41,863 nt of DNA from an uncultured beta proteobacterium (GCA_903894155.1 CAITPF010000165.1:1-41863), one strand, 5' to 3'; shown: positions 10,115 through 21,090, numbered from the stretch's first letter. Numbers and translations: made by a program. Notes: generated from the letters alone by a model not told the origin.

Positions 10115-11014
10115 TCAGTCGCCCTGTGGTTGGTTTCGATGTCGGATCAGCACCTGTGGATGATCCGAGAAGCGCTTGGCCAGCGCTTCGACCACGTAGA
10201 CCGACCGGTGCCTGCCACCGGTGCAGCCGATGGCGACCGTCAGGTAGCTTCGCGTGTCCTGGGTATATCGCGGCAGCCACTTGCGGATGAACGCCTCGAT
10301 GTCGTCGACCATGATGCTGGTGTCGGCAAATGCCTCCAGCCAGGTCGCGACGGGCTGATCCCGACCGGTGAGCGGGCGCAGGCCGGCGTCGTAGTGCGGG
10401 TTGGGCAGGCAACGCACGTCGAACACGAGGTCCGCATCGCGGGGCGCGCCTTTCTTGAAGGCGAACGATTCGAACGTCAGCACGAGTGGCGTGCGATCGG
10501 TTTGCACGAGATCGCGGATCCACGCGCGCAGCTGACCGGGCGTCAGGTCAGAGGTGTCGATGACATGCTCCTGGCTGCGCAGGGGATCGAGCAGTTCGCG
10601 CTCAAGCTCGATGCATTCCTGCAGCCCGGGCGTCGCGCCCTCCCGGCGCACGCGATCGGACAGAGGATGGCTGCGCCGCGATTCCGAGTATCGCTGCGTC
10701 AGCGCTTCGTCGTCGGCGTCCAGGAAGACCACGCGCAACCGCGTGCCCATCGCGCGCAGCGCGGTGATGGCACCGGGCAAATCGTTGATTTCGCCGGGCG
10801 AGCGTACGTCAATCGCTACGGCGACTCGGCGGATCGGCGAATTGCGCATGCTGGCGATGAATTCCTGCAGGAATCGCACCGGAAGGTTGTCGACGCAGGT
10901 ATAGCCGGAGTCCTCGAGCACACGCAACGCGACCGATTTGCCGGAACCCGAGATGCCGGTGATGAGGACGACACTGAAGTCGTCGAGGTCAGGAGATGTC
11001 TTGGGAGATGGCAT
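10115..11014 (-). CDS. rapZ: RNase adapter protein RapZ
   Basis: LITGISGSGKSVALRVLEDSGYTCVDNLP; FLDADDEALTQRYSESRRSHPL; IGCTGGRHRSVYVVEAL. Confidence 0.96.
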   Translation of the reverse strand: MPSPKTSPDLDDFSVVLITGISGSGKSVALRVLEDSGYTCVDNLPVRFLQEFIASMRNSPIRRVAVAIDVRSPGEINDLPGAITALRAMGTRLRVVFLDADDEALTQRYSESRRSHPLSDRVRREGATPGLQECIELERELLDPLRSQEHVIDTSDLTPGQLRAWIRDLVQTDRTPLVLTFESFAFKKGAPRDADLVFDVRCLPNPHYDAGLRPLTGRDQPVATWLEAFADTSIMVDDIEAFIRKWLPRYTQDTRSYLTVAIGCTGGRHRSVYVVEALAKRFSDHPQVLIRHRNQPQGD

Positions 11015-11915
11015 GTGCCTGGCGCTCCATGAACTCGGTCAGTGTGTCGATGCCCCTGAGTTTGAGGATCGTATTACGAACGGCCGCTTCGACCAGCACC
11101 GCAAGGTTTCGACCGGCGGCGACTTGCAACATGACCTTGCGGATGGGGCAGCCGAGCATGTCCTGGGTCAGGTCCTGCATGGGCAGGCGCTCGAATTTGT
11201 CCTGCGCGCTCGCCCGAATGAGGTGCACGATGAGCTTGAGCTTCATTTTGCGGCGCACCGAGGTTTCGCCAAAGATCGTTCGGATGTTGAGCAGGCCCAG
11301 ACCGCGAACCTCGAGCATATTGCGCAGCAGTTCGGGGCAGTGCCCTTCGACCACGTGCGGCGCGGTGCGCGAAAGCTCGACCGCATCGTCGGCCACCAGG
11401 CCATGTCCGCGCGAGATGAGTTCAAGGGCCAGTTCGCTCTTGCCCAGGCCCGACTCGCCGGTGATCAGCACGCCCAATCCGAGCACGTCCATGAACACAC
11501 CGTGTACCGTCGTTGTCGGCGCGAGGCGCCGGCCGAGATAGATGCGCAGCAGGTCGATGAGTTCGGCGGCCGCGATGTTGGTCATCAGCAGCGGGACATG
11601 GTGCTTTTCGCAGCGTTCGGTGAGATCCGCGCTCGACGCCATGCCATCGGCAATCAGGATCGCGGGCACGCCCCCGGTGAGCAACTCTTCGATGTGGTGT
11701 GCGCGCCGGCGCGTCTCGATGCGCTTGTAGTAATCCATTTCCTCGCGACCGAGGACCTGAATACGCGTCGGGTGGATGAGGTTGAGGTGGCCGATGAGGT
11801 CGGCGGCTGCCATCCCGTTGTCCGGGATGAGCCGATCGGCGGCCGATTGACCGGCCGCCCACGTGAACGCGATGTCCTCTGTATTGTCGTCGACCAGGTC
11901 CTGCACCGTCAGCAT
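10989..11915 (-). CDS. hprK: HPr kinase/phosphorylase
   Basis: HGVFMDVLGLGVLITGESGLGKSELALELISRGHGLVADDAVEL; LEVRGLGLLNIRTIFGETSVRRK. Overlaps rapZ by 26 bp. Confidence 0.96.
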   Translation of the reverse strand: MLTVQDLVDDNTEDIAFTWAAGQSAADRLIPDNGMAAADLIGHLNLIHPTRIQVLGREEMDYYKRIETRRRAHHIEELLTGGVPAILIADGMASSADLTERCEKHHVPLLMTNIAAAELIDLLRIYLGRRLAPTTTVHGVFMDVLGLGVLITGESGLGKSELALELISRGHGLVADDAVELSRTAPHVVEGHCPELLRNMLEVRGLGLLNIRTIFGETSVRRKMKLKLIVHLIRASAQDKFERLPMQDLTQDMLGCPIRKVMLQVAAGRNLAVLVEAAVRNTILKLRGIDTLTEFMERQAHAISQDIS

Positions 11916-11957
11916 AGTGAATCCGATTCGGGGGGTGGGGGAAGCGTAAAGCCCGCT

Positions 11958-12413
11958 TCAGGCTGATCCTGTCGTCAAAAGGGCATGTACGGCATGCAGG
12001 TCGGTTTCACGACCGAGCCGCTCGCGCAATTCAGGGTTTGACAGCAGTTGCGCTACCTCGGCAAGTATATCCAGATGCTGCTGTGTTGCGGATTCCGGCG
12101 CAAGCAAAATCAGCAATTGGCTCACCGGCTTTCCGTCCGGGGCATCGAAAGGAACCGGATTGGCAAGACGCAGGAACGCCGCCAGCGCGTCTTTGACCCC
12201 CTTGATGCGCCCATGGGGCACCGCGACTCCCTCGCCCAGGCCGGTAGACGCCAGGCGCTCGCGGGCAAAGAGCGCGTCAAAGACAGCGACGCGCTCCAGG
12301 CCGTTGTTATTTTCAAACAGAAGGCCGGCTTGCTCGAAAGCCCGCTTTTTGCTGGTGACGTTGAGGTCGAGCAGGATATTGCCGACCGGCAGGATGCGCG
12401 ACAGGTGGGTCAT
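11958..12413 (-). CDS. ptsN: PTS IIA-like nitrogen-regulatory protein PtsN
   Basis: LFARERLASTGLGEGVAVPHGRIKGVKDALAAFLRLANPVPFDAPDGKPVSQLLILLAPESATQQHLDILAEVAQLL. Confidence 0.94.
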   Translation of the reverse strand: MTHLSRILPVGNILLDLNVTSKKRAFEQAGLLFENNNGLERVAVFDALFARERLASTGLGEGVAVPHGRIKGVKDALAAFLRLANPVPFDAPDGKPVSQLLILLAPESATQQHLDILAEVAQLLSNPELRERLGRETDLHAVHALLTTGSA

Positions 12414-12490
12414 GGCGGCGATTATATTCTTGCGCGGCGGCTATGGCGCCCACGTCCGGCGGTGAGGTCCGGTCCTTTCGACGGGGCGTT

Positions 12491-12519
12491 AAAAAACCCG
12501 CCTTGGCGGGTTTTTTTTT
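12491..12519 (-). terminator. Rho-independent-type hairpin, probably bidirectional, downstream of hpf
   Basis: aaaaaacccgccttggcgggttttttttt: 7-bp A/T-flanked stem cccgcc/ggcggg with T-runs on both strands, just past the hpf stop (12524). Confidence 0.8.
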
Positions 12520-12523
12520 GCAG

Positions 12524-12850
12524 TCAGGCTGCTTCGAACGTCTGTCGCTTGACCGCGACATGTGCATGATCCTGCGTTCGACTCTTGTACTGCAGTACCT
12601 TGCGGTCGATTTTGTCGACGAGAAGGTCAATGGATGCGTATAGGTTTTCTGCGCTTGCCTCGCAATGGATGTCCTTTCCGCGCACGTGCAGCGTAATTTC
12701 CGCATGGTGCTTCAAGGGTTCGACCGATAGCATGACCTGGGTGTCGATGACGTGATCAAAGTGCCGAAGCACGCGCGCCATTTTCGTCTGCACGTATTCT
12801 TTGATGGCGGGGGTAACGTCAAGGTGATGACCAGTGATGCTCAGGTTCAT
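12524..12850 (-). CDS. hpf: Ribosome hibernation-promoting factor (HPF/YfiA family, short form)
   Basis: MNLSITGHHLDVTPAIKEYVQTKMARVLRHFDHVIDTQVMLSVEPLKHHAEITLHVRGKDIHCEASAENLYASIDLLVDKIDRKV. Confidence 0.95.
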   Translation of the reverse strand: MNLSITGHHLDVTPAIKEYVQTKMARVLRHFDHVIDTQVMLSVEPLKHHAEITLHVRGKDIHCEASAENLYASIDLLVDKIDRKVLQYKSRTQDHAHVAVKRQTFEAA

Positions 12851-12940
12851 GGCGGGCTCTCCTTATGAGAAAAAATTGGCGCAACATGCGCGGGGTTCAG
12901 GTTGGTGGTGGCCTCCGGTTTCGCGTTGATTAACGATTTC

Positions 12941-12968
12941 AGTGTAGCGAGTTGGATAGGGAATGCAA
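12941..12968 (-). promoter_or_regulatory. Candidate sigma70-type promoter for hpf
   Basis: Minus strand reads TTGCAT-N16-TACACT in the 243-bp lptB-hpf gap. Confidence 0.4.
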
Positions 12969-13093
12969 GTCTGATTTTCCAGGCCCTGGAAGCGCTTTTG
13001 CCCTGGATCAATGGTGCGCTGCGACATTTCGGCGTGCCCACCCAATGCCCGTCGCTGCATTCAGGGCGGATCGGGCCAGCTCGTTACGATTTG

Positions 13094-13885
<792 letters not shown>

Positions 13886-13895
13886 CTGAAATGGA

Positions 13896-14660
13896 TTAGC
13901 GGCCTGCGGGAGATGCAGGGGCCGGCGCCTTGCCGGTCGGGGATTTCGTGGCCGGCGCAGTGCCCGCAGTGCCAGCAACGCCCGAAGCGCCTGCAGCACC
14001 TGCAGCACCCGCAGCACCCGCAGCACCCGCAGCGCCCGGGACGCCCTTCAATTCCTTGCATGCGGCCACGGCCGCATCCGTGCGCGAGCGCGGCTGCGCC
14101 ACTGAGCGCACGCGCCCATCGGGGTTTGTCGATTCGGGTCCTGCGAACGCCTCGTAGACGTCAGTCTTCTGGTGGTAGCGGACCTTTTGCCCGCTGATGG
14201 TGTCGAAAGGCTGCCCGCAGATGAAGCGAGTCACGACTGCCTGCCCGATCAGGTCGAAAATCTCGGTCTTGCCGTCGTACTCGGCGCGCTGGCCCACTCC
14301 CTCGAGCACTTCGAAGTTTTCCGGACGCTCCTGGCGGATGAATACGCGCTTGCCCTTGTTGACGGTAGCCGTGCCGTACTGGAAACCCTGGGCGTCTTCC
14401 TTGAGCACCAGCACATCGGACGTCATGGTCATCAGCCCGCGGGTCATGACGACACTGCCGGTGAACGTGCTTTCCTTCGCAGCGTCATCGTAGTGCAGGG
14501 TATCGGACAGGATCAGCGTGCTGGGATCCTCTTTTGGTGCCGTCGACGGTTTGGATGGGCCGAGCAACTGCGCACCGGCCCCCGAGGCCGTCGCCAGCAG
14601 GACGGCGGCGAGCAGAAAGCGCGCAGGCCGGTAAGGGAAAGAGTAGGACGGATGTGTCAT
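13896..14660 (-). CDS. lptA: LPS transport periplasmic protein LptA with low-complexity C-terminal tail
   Basis: [44 protein letters not shown] (LptA/OstA domain), between lptC and lptB; tail [49 protein letters not shown]. Confidence 0.92.
   Translation of the reverse strand: MTHPSYSFPYRPARFLLAAVLLATASGAGAQLLGPSKPSTAPKEDPSTLILSDTLHYDDAAKESTFTGSVVMTRGLMTMTSDVLVLKEDAQGFQYGTATVNKGKRVFIRQERPENFEVLEGVGQRAEYDGKTEIFDLIGQAVVTRFICGQPFDTISGQKVRYHQKTDVYEAFAGPESTNPDGRVRSVAQPRSRTDAAVAACKELKGVPGAAGAAGAAGAAGAAGASGVAGTAGTAPATKSPTGKAPAPASPAGR
13993..14037. repeat. In-frame 9-bp tandem repeat (about 5 units of gcagcaccc) in lptA 3' end
   Basis: gcagcacct gcagcaccc gcagcaccc gcagcaccc gcagcgccc; encodes Gly-Ala-Ala on the minus strand. 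Confidence 0.9.
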
Positions 14661-15274
14661 GGTTTTGGTCGGGACGCTGCAGGTTTGGGGCTCTCGCGAT
14701 TATCCCTCGGCGCGATTTCAACATCGGTCGATTTGAGCACATTCAGCTGCTGGGTGCCGTTGTTGTAATGCATACCAATGCCAGACATGCGCGAACGGCC
14801 GCTGATGGCGATCGCGGGCAGATCCGTGTAGGAGATGTCTTTGTCGACCAGCATGACGATCTCGTCACTCAGGAAGTTCAGCGGTGCGTGCGACTCGTCA
14901 GCCAGACGCAGCAGGACCGCGTCGCCGCGCATCACGATGCGATCGCCGTTGTCGTAGATGCTGGCCTTGCGCGAAGTGCCAAGCGTCATCGGGGAATCCG
15001 CGCGCAGACCGAAAGCTCGCGGCATTTCGACATCGTAGGAGTCGTCGTCCGGAAAATGCTCGAGCAGATCGCCTTCGAGGCGGTTGATCACGACGCCCGT
15101 GGCGTCGGTGCGCAACAGGATGAAATTCTTCGTCCAGCTGTCGGCTTCGTGGGTCTTGCGCGATGGCGGATCGATCGCGACCGCCCGCTGGGAATAATCA
15201 GCCGCCCACCAGGTCCCCATGACCAGGGTGACCATGATCAACAGGGAAAAGATGATGGCGAAGCGCTCTTTCAT
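14657..15274 (-). CDS. lptC: LPS export protein LptC
   Basis: N-terminal TM, periplasmic LptC-like sequence; ATGA overlap with lptA; between kdsC and lptA. Confidence 0.9.
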   Translation of the reverse strand: MKERFAIIFSLLIMVTLVMGTWWAADYSQRAVAIDPPSRKTHEADSWTKNFILLRTDATGVVINRLEGDLLEHFPDDDSYDVEMPRAFGLRADSPMTLGTSRKASIYDNGDRIVMRGDAVLLRLADESHAPLNFLSDEIVMLVDKDISYTDLPAIAISGRSRMSGIGMHYNNGTQQLNVLKSTDVEIAPRDNRESPKPAASRPKP

Positions 15275-15289
15275 CGGTCGCGTTCCTGC

Positions 15290-15889
15290 TTACTGAACCA
15301 CGCCCGGGCCGAAGCGCCCGGGCTGGAAGAAGGCACCCAGCCGATTCTGCGAGGCAAGGATGATATCGCAGCATTCGCGTGCGGCGCCATGGCCGCCTGC
15401 GCGCGTGGCGATCCAGTGCGCCGCCTGGGCGACATAGGCCGGTGCCTCGGGCACCGAGGCCGCAAAGCCCGCGCGCTGCATGGCAGGCAGGTCGATAAGG
15501 TCATCGCCCATGAAGCCGGTTTCATCCAGATTGAGCAGGTGTCGCGACGCGAGCGTGGCGAGCGCTTCGCCTTTGTCGCGCACGTTCTGCAGGACGTCAC
15601 GAAGGCCGAGTTCGGCTGCGCGCCGGTCTACCACGGGCCCTTCCCGACCTGTCACGAGCGCAACCTTGATGCCGCTGGCCGCGAGCATCTTGAGACCGTG
15701 GCCGTCGAGCGCGTTGAAGCGTTTGACCGTTTCGCCGTGCTCGCCATACCAGAGGCTGCCGTCGGTCAGGACGCCGTCGACGTCGAAAACCATGAGGCGC
15801 ACGCGCGCGAGGCGCTTGCGCGTTTCGGCGGGGATGCGCGCAAGTACGAGCGCTTCAGCCGGGTGGGGAATGGAGGTTGGTTGGTTCAT
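15290..15889 (-). CDS. kdsC: 3-deoxy-D-manno-octulosonate 8-phosphate phosphatase (HAD-IIIA)
   Basis: LMVFDVDGVLTDGSLWYGEHGETVKRFNALDGHGLKML; ALVTGREGPVVDRRAAELG; FMGDDLIDLPAM. Confidence 0.95.
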   Translation of the reverse strand: MNQPTSIPHPAEALVLARIPAETRKRLARVRLMVFDVDGVLTDGSLWYGEHGETVKRFNALDGHGLKMLAASGIKVALVTGREGPVVDRRAAELGLRDVLQNVRDKGEALATLASRHLLNLDETGFMGDDLIDLPAMQRAGFAASVPEAPAYVAQAAHWIATRAGGHGAARECCDIILASQNRLGAFFQPGRFGPGVVQ

Positions 15890-15893
15890 GGGA

Positions 15894-16883
15894 TCAGATT
15901 ACCTTGGCCGCCATCAGGTCGTGCATGTGCAGCGCACCGATCAGCCGCCCCTGGCTGTCGGCGACCAGCATCTGATTGAGCCGACCGTTGTCCATGGTGA
16001 GGGCGGCATCGACGGCGAGCGCGTCGGCGGCGATGTGCCGGGGGTTGCGTGACATGCCCTCTGCGATGGTCAGCCCGCGAATATCGCCCCGGCGTTCGAT
16101 CAGCCGGCGCAGATCGCCATCGGTGAAGATGCCGATGGCCCGGCCTTGCGAGTCCAGCACTGCTGTCATCCCCATGCCCTTGCGCGAGATTTCCTCGAGC
16201 GCTTCGAAAATCGTTGCTGCCTCCGGTACCGTCGGCACGGACGCGTCGCGGCGCATGATGTCTGCCACACGGGTCAGCAGGCGGCGACCGAGCGTTCCGC
16301 CGGGGTGGGATCTTGCAAAGTCGTCAGGGCCGAAGCCGCGGGCCTGCAGGCAGGCAACGGCCAGCGCATCGCCCAGCGCGAGCGCGACCGTGGTGCTGGC
16401 AGTGGGGGCAAGGTTCAAGGGGCAGGCTTCCTGGGCGACGCTGGCATCGATATGGACATCTGCGAGCCGCGCAAGTTCCGACTGCGGGTTACCCGTGATG
16501 GCGATGACTCTGACCCCGATCCGGTGCACGGAGGACAGGATGGTGAGTAGCTCCGGGCTGATGCCCGAGTAGGACAGGGCGATCAGGAGATCTTCGGCGC
16601 CAACCATGCCCAAGTCGCCGTGGATGGCCTCGGCCGCATGCAGGAAGAACGATGGCGAGCCCGTGGAGGCCAGGGTCGCCGCGATCTTGCGCGCGACGTG
16701 GCCTGTCTTGCCCAGGCCGCAGACGACAATTCGCCCGCGGCAGTCCAGCATGAGGCCGACCGCGTCCGCGAACTCCTGTCCGAGCCGCTCGCGCAAGCTG
16801 ACGAGCGCGTCCGCCTCGATTTGCAGAGTCTGGCGCGCCGAGGCGAGCGCCGCGGTACTTTTATCCTGGGAAGATGTCGACAT
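15894..16883 (-). CDS. kdsD: D-arabinose-5-phosphate isomerase, KpsF/GutQ family (SIS + tandem CBS)
   Basis: GRIVVCGLGKTGHVARKIAATLASTGSPSFFLHAAEAIHGDLGMV; DDFARSHPGGTLGRRLL; C-terminal CBS pair. Confidence 0.95.
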   Translation of the reverse strand: MSTSSQDKSTAALASARQTLQIEADALVSLRERLGQEFADAVGLMLDCRGRIVVCGLGKTGHVARKIAATLASTGSPSFFLHAAEAIHGDLGMVGAEDLLIALSYSGISPELLTILSSVHRIGVRVIAITGNPQSELARLADVHIDASVAQEACPLNLAPTASTTVALALGDALAVACLQARGFGPDDFARSHPGGTLGRRLLTRVADIMRRDASVPTVPEAATIFEALEEISRKGMGMTAVLDSQGRAIGIFTDGDLRRLIERRGDIRGLTIAEGMSRNPRHIAADALAVDAALTMDNGRLNQMLVADSQGRLIGALHMHDLMAAKVI

Positions 16884-16995
16884 GCGCGGATTTTAATCGG
16901 TTCGTCGCCTGTCTGCGCTGCAGTTGCGCGGCGACCTGCGCTGTGGCACTCTGGGGCAGCCCTCACCTGTGCCTTCAGCCATCCGGATTTTCGCC

Positions 16996-18231
16996 ATGAC
17001 GACCCCCAGTGCCAGCCCCGTCGCGTACGCTCCCCGTATCGGTACCCCGCTTTCCGCATCCGCGTTGCGGGTCATGCTGCTCGGGTCGGGCGAACTGGGC
17101 AAGGAAGTGATCATCGCATTGCAGCGCCTGGGAGTTGAAGTGATCGCGGTTGACCGGTACGCGGACGCGCCGGGCCACCAGGTGGCGCACCGGGCGCACG
17201 TGGTCGCCATGACTGACCGGGTCGCGCTGCGCGCGCTCATCGAGCAGGAGCGCCCGCACATCATCGTGCCGGAAATCGAGGCCATCGCCACCGACCTGCT
17301 TGTGGAAATCGAGGCCCAGGGCCTTGCGCGGGTTACCCCGACCGCGCGCGCCGCGCAGCTCACCATGAACCGCGAGGGCATTCGCCGGCTTGCCGCCGAA
17401 ACGCTGGGGCTGCCGACTTCTCCCTACCGTTTCGCCGATTCCCTGGAGGAGCTTCGCGTCGCGACCCGCGAAATCGGCTTTCCCTGTCTGGTCAAGCCAG
17501 TCATGTCCTCGTCGGGCAAGGGCCAATCCGTTCTGCGGGGCGAACAGGATGTCGGGCCCGCCTGGGATACCGCGCGCCAGGGCGGGCGGGTCGGGGCGGA
17601 CCGGGTCATCGTGGAGGGATTCATCAATTTCGATTATGAAATCACCCTGCTGACGGTGCGCGCCCGTGCCTCTGACGGCACGATCCAGACGCAGTTCTGC
17701 GAACCGATCGGGCATCTGCAGGTCAACGGCGACTATGTCGAAAGCTGGCAACCCCAGCCGATGTCGTGCGTCGCGCTCGAGCGTGCCCGCGCCATTGCAC
17801 ACAAGGTGACGGACAGTCTGGGCGGGCAGGGGATCTTTGGCGTTGAACTTTTCGTCGCCGGCGATCAGGTCTGGTTCTCGGAAGTCAGTCCGCGCCCGCA
17901 CGACACTGGCCTGGTGACCCTGGTGACCCAGCGGCAGAACGAATTCGAACTGCACGCGCGGGCATTTCTCGGTTTGCCTGTCGACACCCGCATGCGCGTG
18001 CCTGCGGGCGCGAGCAGCGTCATCTACGGTGGTGTAGAGGCCCTCGGCGTCGCTTTCGACGGCGTGGCCGAGGCACTTGCCGAGCCGGACACCGATTTGC
18101 GCCTGTTCGGCAAGCCCGAGTCTTTCGTCAAGCGCAGGATGGGCGTTGCGCTCGCGGCGGCAGATACAGTCGACGAGGCGCGTGCCAAGGCCCTGCGCTC
18201 GTCGAAAGCGGTGAAGGTCGCCGCACCTTGA
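16996..18231 (+). CDS. purT: Formate-dependent phosphoribosylglycinamide formyltransferase (ATP-grasp)
   Basis: Start set at ATG 16996; [62 protein letters not shown]. Confidence 0.95.
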   Translation: MTTPSASPVAYAPRIGTPLSASALRVMLLGSGELGKEVIIALQRLGVEVIAVDRYADAPGHQVAHRAHVVAMTDRVALRALIEQERPHIIVPEIEAIATDLLVEIEAQGLARVTPTARAAQLTMNREGIRRLAAETLGLPTSPYRFADSLEELRVATREIGFPCLVKPVMSSSGKGQSVLRGEQDVGPAWDTARQGGRVGADRVIVEGFINFDYEITLLTVRARASDGTIQTQFCEPIGHLQVNGDYVESWQPQPMSCVALERARAIAHKVTDSLGGQGIFGVELFVAGDQVWFSEVSPRPHDTGLVTLVTQRQNEFELHARAFLGLPVDTRMRVPAGASSVIYGGVEALGVAFDGVAEALAEPDTDLRLFGKPESFVKRRMGVALAAADTVDEARAKALRSSKAVKVAAP

Positions 18232-18270
18232 GCGGTACGATTCTGTTTTGCAAACCTTAAGGCAGCAACC

Positions 18271-18831
18271 ATGACGGTCCCCGTGCAGATTGAAGATCCC
18301 GTGTCGTATATCCGCGGCATGATCCGTACGGTGCCCGATTGGCCGAAGCCGGGCGTGATGTTTCGCGATATCACGCCCCTGCTGCAGGATGCGCGGGCCT
18401 TTCGGCTCCTGATCGACCAGTTCGTCTACCGCCATATGCGCCACCGGATCGACCTCGTCGTGGGCATTGACGCGCGGGGTTTCATTATCGGCAGTGCGCT
18501 GGCCTATGCGCTGAACGTCGGATTCGTGCCGGTGCGCAAGAAAGGAAAGCTGCCCTACCGGACGGTTTCGATGGACTATGCGCTCGAGTATGGCAACTCG
18601 TCGGTCGAACTGCACGAGGATGCGGTCCGACCGGGGCAGCGCGTGCTTCTGGTCGATGATCTCGTGGCAACCGGCGGCACGATGCTGGCCGCGATCAGCC
18701 TGTTGCAGCAGCTTGGCAGCAACCTGATCGAGGCGGCCGCGATCGTCGATCTGCCTGATCTCGGAGGCTCCGAGGCCATCATGGCGACCGGCACGCCCTT
18801 CTACAGCCTTTGCGAATTCGAGGGCGACTAG
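18271..18831 (+). CDS. apt: Adenine phosphoribosyltransferase
   Basis: [76 protein letters not shown]. Confidence 0.96.
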   Translation: MTVPVQIEDPVSYIRGMIRTVPDWPKPGVMFRDITPLLQDARAFRLLIDQFVYRHMRHRIDLVVGIDARGFIIGSALAYALNVGFVPVRKKGKLPYRTVSMDYALEYGNSSVELHEDAVRPGQRVLLVDDLVATGGTMLAAISLLQQLGSNLIEAAAIVDLPDLGGSEAIMATGTPFYSLCEFEGD

Positions 18832-18877
18832 GTCCCGCTTGGGCCATTGCCCCGGACCCGGCCGCCGTAACGGGTGG

Positions 18878-20386
18878 TCACAGGAAAAGGCGATAGGCCG
18901 GGTTTTTAGTCTCGTTCCAGTGCTGGTATCCGACTTCCGCGAGGAAGTCGCGGAACGCTTTCTTGTTGCCCGCAGGTACCTGCATGCCGATCAGGACCTG
19001 ACCGTAGTCCGCACCCTGGTTGCGGTAGTGGAACAGGCTGATGTTCCAGTCCGGTTTCATCGAGTTCAGAAAGCGCATCAGTGCGCCTGGGCGCTCAGGG
19101 AACTCGAAGCGATAGAGCAGCTCGTCGCGCGCGAGCGCCGATCGCCCCCCGACCATGTGGCGCAGGTGCGTCTTGGCCATTTCGTTGTGGGTGAGGTCGA
19201 TCGTGTCGAAGCCGTGCTTGCGGAAATTCGCCGCGATGCGGTCGGGTTCCCCGCTGTTGCTGACCTGGATCCCCACGAACACATGCGCCAGCCGTGAATC
19301 CGAGATCCGGTAGTTGAATTCAGTCACGTTGCGGTTGCCGACCAGTTCGCAAAACGCGCGGAAGCTGCCACGCTCTTCGGGCAGGGTGACCGCGAAGACC
19401 GCCTCGCGGTCCTCGCCGACATCGGCGCGCTCGGCCACGAACCGCAGGCGGTCAAAGTTCATGTTCGCGCCGCAGGCGATGGCGATCAGGGTATTGCCCT
19501 TGAGCTTGTGATCAAGCGCGTACTGCTTGGCGCCCGCCAGCGCCAGCGCGCCCGCCGGTTCGAGCACGCTTCGCGTATCCTGGAATACATCCTTGATGGC
19601 AGCGCAGATCGAATCGGTGTCCACGAGCACGTAGTCATCGACGTATTCACGGGCGAGGCGGAATGTTTCAACCCCGACCTGCTTGACCGCGGTGCCGTCC
19701 GAAAAGAGGCCGACATCGGACAGCGTGATCCGGCGTCCGGCCTGTACGCTTTTGAACATGGCGTCGGAATCAAACGTCTGCACCCCGATGATGCGAATTT
19801 CCGGGCGCAACTGCTTGACATAGGCCGCGATGCCACTGATGAGGCCGCCGCCGCCGATCGCCACGAAGATCGCGTCGATCGGGCCGGCATGCTGGCGCAG
19901 GATTTCCATCCCGATCGTGCCTTGCCCTGCAATCACGTCCGGATCGTCAAACGGATGGACGAAGGTCAGGCGATGCTTTTTTTCGAGAGTCAGCGCGTGC
20001 GCGTACGCGTCGCTGAAGCTGTCTCCCCGCAGCACGACCTCGCCGCCAAAGCGGCGCACGGCATCGATCTTGACCTGGGGGGTCGTCGTGGGCATCACGA
20101 TCACGGCGCGGCAGCCCAGGCGCTGCGCCGAAAGCGCAACCCCCTGTGCGTGGTTGCCCGCCGAGGCGGCGATCACGCCCTTGGCCAGTACCGCGCGGGG
20201 CAGGTGGGCCATCTTGTTGTACGCGCCCCTCAGCTTGAAGCTGAAGACCGCTTGCGTGTCTTCCCGTTTGAGCAGGATCGTGTTGCCCGCACGCGCGGAG
20301 GTTTGCGGCGCGAGTTCGAGCGGTGTCTCGACGGCGACGTCGTACACTTTGGAGGTCAGGATGCGCTTGAGGTAATCCGTGGACAT
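18878..20386 (-). CDS. ilvA: Biosynthetic threonine ammonia-lyase with C-terminal ACT-like domains
   Basis: Start set at ATG 20384-20386 (MSTDYLKRILTSKVYDVAVETPLELA); SFKLRGAYNKM PLP-Lys motif; SAGNHAQGVALSAQRLG; C-terminal regulatory repeats. Confidence 0.95.
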   Translation of the reverse strand: MSTDYLKRILTSKVYDVAVETPLELAPQTSARAGNTILLKREDTQAVFSFKLRGAYNKMAHLPRAVLAKGVIAASAGNHAQGVALSAQRLGCRAVIVMPTTTPQVKIDAVRRFGGEVVLRGDSFSDAYAHALTLEKKHRLTFVHPFDDPDVIAGQGTIGMEILRQHAGPIDAIFVAIGGGGLISGIAAYVKQLRPEIRIIGVQTFDSDAMFKSVQAGRRITLSDVGLFSDGTAVKQVGVETFRLAREYVDDYVLVDTDSICAAIKDVFQDTRSVLEPAGALALAGAKQYALDHKLKGNTLIAIACGANMNFDRLRFVAERADVGEDREAVFAVTLPEERGSFRAFCELVGNRNVTEFNYRISDSRLAHVFVGIQVSNSGEPDRIAANFRKHGFDTIDLTHNEMAKTHLRHMVGGRSALARDELLYRFEFPERPGALMRFLNSMKPDWNISLFHYRNQGADYGQVLIGMQVPAGNKKAFRDFLAEVGYQHWNETKNPAYRLFL

Positions 20387-20511
20387 AATGGGTGTGCTGC
20401 CTTGCGGCTGCAACGATGCCGAATCTGGCATTATCCCATGGCAACAGGAGAGCATCGGGCCTGGATTATTCCGTGCGCCCGGGCACCATCCTTCATGAAC
20501 GCTCCGGAAAT

Positions 20512-21090
20512 ATGCAAGAAATCATCGGAATCATGCTCGCCGCAGGGCGGGGGACGCGCTTTGATCCGACGGGACAGCGCAACAAGCTGCTCGCGCCGTT
20601 GCCCGATGGGCGCGCGGTGCTGCGCGCCAGTTGCGCGAACTTGCTGCCGTGGGTCGACCGCCTGGTCGTCGTCACGGGTGAACACGGTGCGCCCCTGCGC
20701 GCGGCGCTCGCCGATTTGCCGCTCGAGTGGGTCGAGTCCGATCGCGTCGATCTTGGCATGGGTGCGAGCCTGAAGGCCGGCGTCGGGGCAACCGATCCCG
20801 CCGCAGGTTGGCTCTTCGCGCTCGGCGACATGCCCTACATCACGCCTGGCACCCTTTGCAAAATGCGCGATGCGCTGCGCGCCGGCGTCCGGTTGGCGCG
20901 CCCCGCGCACGGCGGGCAGCCCGGGCATCCGGTGGCCTGCGCTTCGGCGTTGCGCGAGGCGCTGCTGCAGTTGCCCGACGAGGCCGGCGTTGCGGCGCTT
21001 GCGCGGCGTGATCCGGCGCTCATGTCGTCGGTTGCCGTCGATGACGCGGGCTGCGTGCGCGACGTCGACCTGCCCGGCGATCTCGGGTAA
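20512..21090 (+). CDS. MobA-like NTP transferase (MocA / molybdenum cofactor cytidylyltransferase-like)
   Basis: Start set at ATG 20512 (MQEIIGIMLAAGRGTRFDPTGQRNKLLAPL); FALGDMPYITPGTL. Confidence 0.8.
   Translation: MQEIIGIMLAAGRGTRFDPTGQRNKLLAPLPDGRAVLRASCANLLPWVDRLVVVTGEHGAPLRAALADLPLEWVESDRVDLGMGASLKAGVGATDPAAGWLFALGDMPYITPGTLCKMRDALRAGVRLARPAHGGQPGHPVACASALREALLQLPDEAGVAALARRDPALMSSVAVDDAGCVRDVDLPGDLG

Noticed and set aside
12847-13060. Small minus-strand ORFs (64-65 aa) in the lptB-hpf gap as an rpoN remnant
   Set aside because: Neither shows RpoN-box (ARRTVAKYR-like) or other sigma-54 motifs; more likely chance ORFs over a promoter region.
13993-14037. CRISPR-like repeat array
   Set aside because: 9-bp units without spacers inside the lptA coding frame; a microsatellite-type coding repeat. 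No CRISPR/cas signature elsewhere.
16975-18615. 546-aa minus-strand ORF opposite purT/apt
   Set aside because: Antisense shadow of two strongly recognised enzymes; no family signature.
19508-20773. 421-aa plus-strand ORF opposite ilvA
   Set aside because: Antisense shadow of ilvA running out of frame into the mocA-like gene.
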